Shown here in pieces: positions 59,854 through 64,000 of a stretch of 64,000 nucleotides of DNA. Made by a program: the position numbers and the translations under genes. Source of the stretch: DASSBQ01 sp040981125 (GTDB lineage: Bacteria; Nitrospirota; Nitrospiria; Nitrospirales; Nitrospiraceae); assembly GCA_040981125.1 (NCBI GenBank), contig JANRMQ010000006.1, forward strand, positions 186,001 through 250,000. The letters are read 5' to 3'. The stretch's first letter is position 1, and each line of letters begins with the position of its first letter. The notes under the pieces are model-generated. The model was not told the origin of the DNA and made no database searches. It saw only the letters and a program-made list of their open reading frames with translations.

Positions 59854-62550
59854 ATGACAGTTAAGGCAAGCAGTGTAGCGGGAACTCTGTCAGAGCGTTT
59901 GCAGGCTGCGCTGACGCTACCGAACGGAGCACGGTTTTACCGCTGTGCGTTGCAGGTGAACCCATTTGCCTATTTGACCCGGCATAGCAAACAAACTACG
60001 TACCGTTCTGAAGCGGAGTACAACGCAGCAATCGTGGCGACGTGCAACGATATAGGAATCGAAGTCATTGCCGTTACGGACCACTACCGGGTCGATGCAT
60101 CTACGGGATTGGTCAATGCAGCCCGCGCCGCTGGACTATTCGCGTTCAATGGCTTCGAGGCCGTCACAAAGGACGGAGTCCATTTCTTGTGCCTATTCGA
60201 CCAGGATAAGGATAATGTACTCGAACGCTTTATCGGTGAATGCGGAATTCACGACACCAAGACGGCGTCACCGACCGGAATCCTCGATGCTACAGAACTC
60301 CTCAATTGTGCCAAGAAATGGGGAGGAATTTGTATCGCCGCCCATGTGGTCGGAGAGGGAGGACTTTTGAGAAAACTTTCCGGGCAATCCCGCGTCAATG
60401 CGTGGAAATCGGATGACCTTCTTGCATGCGCTCTTGCTGGACCTATCGATGAGGCCCCGGAAGGTGTTAAGCAGATCCTGCGGAACAAAGATGGAGAACA
60501 TAGACGCAGGCGCGCGGTAGCAGTTTTAAACGCTTCGGATGCAGACGACCCTGAAGATCTGAAAAAAGATGGAGCCTCCTGTTTCATCAAGATGTCGAAT
60601 GTGTCGGTGGAAGCTCTACGGCAGGCTTTCCTTGACCCTGAATCACGCATTCGCCTCCATAGCGATTCGCAATCAGAACCGCACGCAGAATTCGTGGCGG
60701 TGACTTGGGAGGGCGGGTTCCTTGGCGATACTTCCGTTCATTTCAACGGCAATCTCAACGTCCTAGTGGGGGGAAGAGGAACCGGGAAATCTACCATGAT
60801 CGAGAGCATGCGCTACACGCTTGGCCTCGAACCGCTGGGAGAAGAGGCGCGCAAGGCGCACGATGGCGTCATCCGATACGTGCTTCGCCCCGGAACGAAA
60901 ATTTCTTTGCTGGTGCGATCGCATAAGCCTTCCGCGCGCTGCTATACCATCGAGCGTTCGGTTCCGAATCCCCCAATCGTTAAAGACGAAGCAGGTGAAA
61001 TCCTGACGCTGTCGCCGAGGGATGTGATGCCAGGCGTTGAGGTGTTTGGACAGCACGAGATATCCGAACTGTCGAAAAGTCGAGAGAAGCTGACGCTGCT
61101 ATTGGAGCGATTCGTTGACCGGGACCCAACGCTCTCAGGCCGGAAATCAAAGTTGAAGCTGGAGATGGAGCGCTCGCGAAGCCGTATTGTGGATGTCCGC
61201 CGGGAGATGAAAGCTCTGGATGAGCGACTTGCGAATCTTCCGGGTCTGGAAGAGACCCAGAAGCGGTTCCAGGAAGCCGGTTTAGAAGAACGCCTAAAGG
61301 AGAAGAGTCTTCTTATTCGGGAAGAACGCGTATTTGCAAATGTCGTGGAGCGCCTTGATCCTATGCGAGCACTTCACAGCGAGTTAGTCGGATGGTTGCC
61401 GCTTGATGCGGCATTCGTTTCGCCCAAGGCTTTGGACGGACTCCCGAACGCCGCAATCCTGTCAGAGATTGGAGAGATTTTCGGAACACTGAGCACCAAG
61501 CTGAAGGAGACTGCGGATGAACTGGCGACAGCGCTGGCAGAAGCTGATAGCGCGATAGCTGGAACCAAGGCTCGGTGGGAAGAGAAAAGAAAAACCGTCG
61601 AAGAAACATATGAGACGCTTCTGCGCGAACTTCAAAAATCGAAGATCGACGGAGCAGAATTCATCCGACTGCGGAAGCAAATTGAAGAGCTGCGGCCGTT
61701 GAGGGACAAAAAAGAGACCCTGAAGCGTGATTTGGTAAGTCATGAGGCACACCGACGCAAACTGCTTTCCGAATGGGAGGACACTAAGGCAAGTGAATAT
61801 CGCGAGTTCCAAAGCGCGGCGAAGAACGTCTCTCGCAAGCTTAGGGACCGGGTCAGGGTGGAAGTTACCATGGCAGGAAATCGTGAACCGCTTGAGCAGC
61901 TGCTACGCGAAGTCGGAGGCAATCTTAGCGCCGCTCTGGAGCGGCTGCGGTCGTTAGATCAACTCTCGCTGCCGGAGTTTGCTGAGCGCTGCCGTGAAGG
62001 GAAAGAAGCGCTAATAAAACACTACGGCCTGCCGACAGGTTCCGCTGATCGAATCGCGCAAGCAGACATGGATATGTTTATGAGAATCGAGGAACTTGAC
62101 CTTCCCGCGACAACTAAAATTGAACTGAACACGGCAGCCGATGGGGAATCTCCTACTTGGCAGACATTAGAATCACTCTCAACAGGGCAGAAGGCGACCG
62201 CTGTTTTGCTTCTTCTGCTGCTGGAGTCTGAGGCACCCCTTGTGGTCGATCAGCCTGAAGATGACTTGGACAACCGCTTCATTACGGAGGGTGTAGTCCC
62301 CATCATGCGACAAGAAAAACGGCGGCGACAATTTGTCTTTTCGACCCACAATGCAAACATCCCGGTCCTCGGCGATGCTGAATTGATTCTGGGCCTAGCT
62401 GCTTCAGGAGAAGGGAGAGAAGGTCACGCGAAAATAGCCCCTGAACATATGGGGTCAATTGACTCCAAACCCGTGCGAGAGTTGGTAGAAGATATTCTCG
62501 AAGGCGGCAAGGATGCATTTGAAATGCGGCGTTCCAAATACGGGTTCTGA
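59854..62550 (+). CDS. PHP domain-ABC/SMC-like ATPase (TrlF-like)
   Basis: The 898-residue protein combines a PHP-like N-terminal domain (about 28-270) with a split ABC-type ATPase. PHP landmarks are AVTDHYR (near 76), ICIAAHV (near 164) and NASDADDP (near 228), but the usual first HxH is replaced by QVNPFAY and the last SDAH by SDAD. Walker A is GGRGTGKST (306-314). A long charged coiled coil spans about 425-700. The signature is LSTGQKATAV (775-784), Walker B VDQPEDDLDN (798-807) and the switch His832 in FSTHNAN. GAGGAAG precedes the ATG. Relatives occur among defence and repair ATPases. Its role is inferred only. Confidence 0.8.
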   Translation: MTVKASSVAGTLSERLQAALTLPNGARFYRCALQVNPFAYLTRHSKQTTYRSEAEYNAAIVATCNDIGIEVIAVTDHYRVDASTGLVNAARAAGLFAFNGFEAVTKDGVHFLCLFDQDKDNVLERFIGECGIHDTKTASPTGILDATELLNCAKKWGGICIAAHVVGEGGLLRKLSGQSRVNAWKSDDLLACALAGPIDEAPEGVKQILRNKDGEHRRRRAVAVLNASDADDPEDLKKDGASCFIKMSNVSVEALRQAFLDPESRIRLHSDSQSEPHAEFVAVTWEGGFLGDTSVHFNGNLNVLVGGRGTGKSTMIESMRYTLGLEPLGEEARKAHDGVIRYVLRPGTKISLLVRSHKPSARCYTIERSVPNPPIVKDEAGEILTLSPRDVMPGVEVFGQHEISELSKSREKLTLLLERFVDRDPTLSGRKSKLKLEMERSRSRIVDVRREMKALDERLANLPGLEETQKRFQEAGLEERLKEKSLLIREERVFANVVERLDPMRALHSELVGWLPLDAAFVSPKALDGLPNAAILSEIGEIFGTLSTKLKETADELATALAEADSAIAGTKARWEEKRKTVEETYETLLRELQKSKIDGAEFIRLRKQIEELRPLRDKKETLKRDLVSHEAHRRKLLSEWEDTKASEYREFQSAAKNVSRKLRDRVRVEVTMAGNREPLEQLLREVGGNLSAALERLRSLDQLSLPEFAERCREGKEALIKHYGLPTGSADRIAQADMDMFMRIEELDLPATTKIELNTAADGESPTWQTLESLSTGQKATAVLLLLLLESEAPLVVDQPEDDLDNRFITEGVVPIMRQEKRRRQFVFSTHNANIPVLGDAELILGLAASGEGREGHAKIAPEHMGSIDSKPVRELVEDILEGGKDAFEMRRSKYGF

Positions 62551-62553
62551 AGC

Positions 62554-63756
62554 ATGACAACGCGGACGGACCTCTTGGAGATTATCCGTAACGGAGAGAA
62601 TTCCGGAGTAGAGTTTAAGCGGGACACATTGCAAAACCATGATCTCGCAAAAGAGCTTGTTGCGTTCTCAAACCTGGCGGGTGGGAAGGCGCTTCTCGGT
62701 GTGGAAGATGATGGAAGCATATTGGGCCTCACGAGACCGAACCTGGAAGACTGGGTGATGACCACATGCCGAGACAAAATCAGACCGGCCATCATTCCCT
62801 TCTTTGAACGTGTAAGGGATATCGAGCCGGGAAAGGACGTCGCAGTTGTATCTGTGACGCGCGGGTACGACGTTCATAGCGTTTGGCACAACAACAGCAA
62901 TAAGTATTACATCCGGGTTGGAACGCAGAGCAGGGAAGCAACTCCGGAGGAACTAGCTCGGCTTTTCCAGCAACGAGGAATGATTCGCGCTGAATTGCGT
63001 CCGGTGTCAGGAGCGAGACTTGACGACTTAGACAGAAGGCGTCTACGGGATTACTTTGGTCGTGTTCGGCAGCAAGATGTACCTGTCGATGACGATGAAG
63101 CGGCCTGGAAAGCACTCCTCGTGAATACAGAGATCATGACCGAGGAAGGGGTCACCATCAGCGGTGTTCTCCTCTTTGGGATGACACCTAACCGCTTTTT
63201 GCCACAGGCGGGCTTAGATGCTGCGGCTTTCCCTGGAACGGAAAAAGACTATGCAGCGCGGGAGCGTTCGGCTCTTCGTGGTCCAATGACTCCCTTGTTC
63301 GATGCTAATCATACGATTGTGGAAAACGGCTTGGTTGAACAGGCCCTAGAGTTTGTCAGACGAAATACCCCCGTGACAGCCGTTTTGGAAAATGGAAGGA
63401 GATTGGAAAGGCCTACGTATCCTCATGAGGTGATTCGTGAGGCAGTTGTCAATGCACTTGTTCATCGCGATTATCTTCTTTCCAACACAGATATCGAGCT
63501 GACAGTGTATAGCAATAGGCTTGAAATAATTTCACCAGGGCGGCTGCCAAACGGCATCACGCCGGAACGTATGCGAGCGGGAACACGGGCGTCACGGAAT
63601 CAGCTCTTAAAGGATGTGATGCGCGACTATGGCTATCTGGAACACATGGGAATGGGTGTACCGAGAAAGATCATTGCTGGAATGCAGAAACATAACGATA
63701 CTATGCCTGATTTGATTGAAGACCAGGAGCGATTCATCCTTCGCCTGCTCGCGTAG
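62554..63756 (+). CDS. Schlafen-type AlbA_2 domain / GHKL ATPase-like protein
   Basis: The 400-residue product has an N-terminal AlbA_2 (Schlafen-fold) domain (about 8-130; ENSGVEFKRDTL, LAKELVAFSNLAGGKALLGVEDDGSILGL, YYIRVGTQSREATPEEL) and a C-terminal ATP-binding domain of the RecG-related GHKL group (about 285-398; PHEVIREAVVNALVHRDYLLSN, LEIISPGRLPNGITPE, GYLEHMGMGVPRKI). Such proteins are often annotated as transcriptional regulators or putative helicases; Schlafen-fold domains can cut RNA. It starts three bases after the PHP-ATPase stop, so both are made together. Confidence 0.85.
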   Translation: MTTRTDLLEIIRNGENSGVEFKRDTLQNHDLAKELVAFSNLAGGKALLGVEDDGSILGLTRPNLEDWVMTTCRDKIRPAIIPFFERVRDIEPGKDVAVVSVTRGYDVHSVWHNNSNKYYIRVGTQSREATPEELARLFQQRGMIRAELRPVSGARLDDLDRRRLRDYFGRVRQQDVPVDDDEAAWKALLVNTEIMTEEGVTISGVLLFGMTPNRFLPQAGLDAAAFPGTEKDYAARERSALRGPMTPLFDANHTIVENGLVEQALEFVRRNTPVTAVLENGRRLERPTYPHEVIREAVVNALVHRDYLLSNTDIELTVYSNRLEIISPGRLPNGITPERMRAGTRASRNQLLKDVMRDYGYLEHMGMGVPRKIIAGMQKHNDTMPDLIEDQERFILRLLA

Positions 63757-63952
63757 CACGAAAGCTAACACTCTTAAAGAGTATGAAGACATCGTTGGAT
63801 ACAAAGGAATAGATGGCGAAGTTCAGTTCGCTCACGCGACCCGCGCCGATTAGCGGTTGCTCTTTGACCTCATCACGAGTTTTGCGTTAGGCTGTGTCCC
63901 TTTCGATCGAATCAACAGCCGGATCGAGCTCGATCAATCGGAGCCTTTTCCC

Positions 63953-64000
63953 ATGAACCGCGCCGAACGACGCCGGCAGGGCAAACAGCAGACCAGACAG
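63953..64000 (+). CDS. 5' end of a gene running off the window
   Basis: ATG 63953 opens MNRAERRRQGKQQTRQ, preceded by GGAG about nine bases upstream. An MNRAERRR-type basic start is common to tetratricopeptide or SEC-C tailed proteins, but with 16 residues no product can be named. Between 63757 and 63952 no gene was seen. Confidence 0.5.
   Translation, partial: MNRAERRRQGKQQTRQ

Noticed and set aside
63768..63889. Possible integron attC site (CTAAC near 63768 and GCGTTAGGC near 63881)
   Set aside because: The outer boxes fit loosely, but the inner arms do not pair well and no integrase or cassette array is visible.
1..64000. CRISPR arrays, rRNA and intact transposase genes
   Set aside because: Looked for on both strands; no regularly spaced repeats, rRNA motifs or transposase catalytic patterns were found.

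Overview
The window looks like chromosomal DNA of a Nitrospira-type bacterium (phylum Nitrospirota). This is an inference. It rests on GC-rich core genes, a Gram-negative lipopolysaccharide gene set, a short-form copper nitrite reductase (NirK) beside a Crp/Fnr regulator, pyruvate phosphate dikinase, an HdrB-like CCG protein and sigma-54 signalling. No rRNA, tRNA or CRISPR array was seen.

Layout. 1-9926 (minus strand) is a compact envelope and housekeeping operon: lepA, lepB, a heptose-7-phosphate kinase, kdsB, pyrG, kdsA, kdsD, pgsA, plsY and the start of an RCK_C-like gene. It is read from a consensus promoter whose -35 box overlaps that of the divergent bioA promoter. 11627-12856 encodes a probable outer-membrane protein, followed by a 122-bp palindromic intergenic repeat. 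13060-24686 (minus) is a long pyrimidine operon (pyrR, pyrB, pyrC, carA, carB) interleaved with a lipoprotein, a DUF4149-like protein, SppA, an M48 protease, GreA and a SAM hydrolase. Its leader carries a complete PyrR attenuator. 24861-26207 is a secreted clan GH-A glycosidase.

26208-29375 is an AT-richer accessory segment with a lipase-TPR fusion, a truncated ATPase gene and dispersed repeats. 29376-41285 (minus) returns to core genes: ribE, an efflux pump with two secreted proteins, ribD, ppdK, glyS and glyQ. 41286-43458 is a second accessory patch (a CxxC/HNH-like gene bracketed by the dispersed repeat, and a Tag-like DNA glycosylase). 43540-47793 (plus) is an Rrf2 regulator with a complete sulfate ABC importer. 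48065-51777 holds transketolase, an overlapping Crp/Fnr regulator, a perfect palindromic operator and nirK. 52239-55559 is a sensor kinase with its NtrC-type regulator. 55592-59285 has a cupin gene, an HdrB-like protein, an HDOD protein and soluble transhydrogenase.

59286-63756 is a third accessory island and the best candidate for an undescribed system: a tiny ribbon-helix-helix gene, a PHP-ABC/SMC-like ATPase with a degenerate metal site (TrlF-like), and a Schlafen-type AlbA_2/GHKL ATPase, all co-oriented and tightly spaced. The window ends inside the first codons of another gene.
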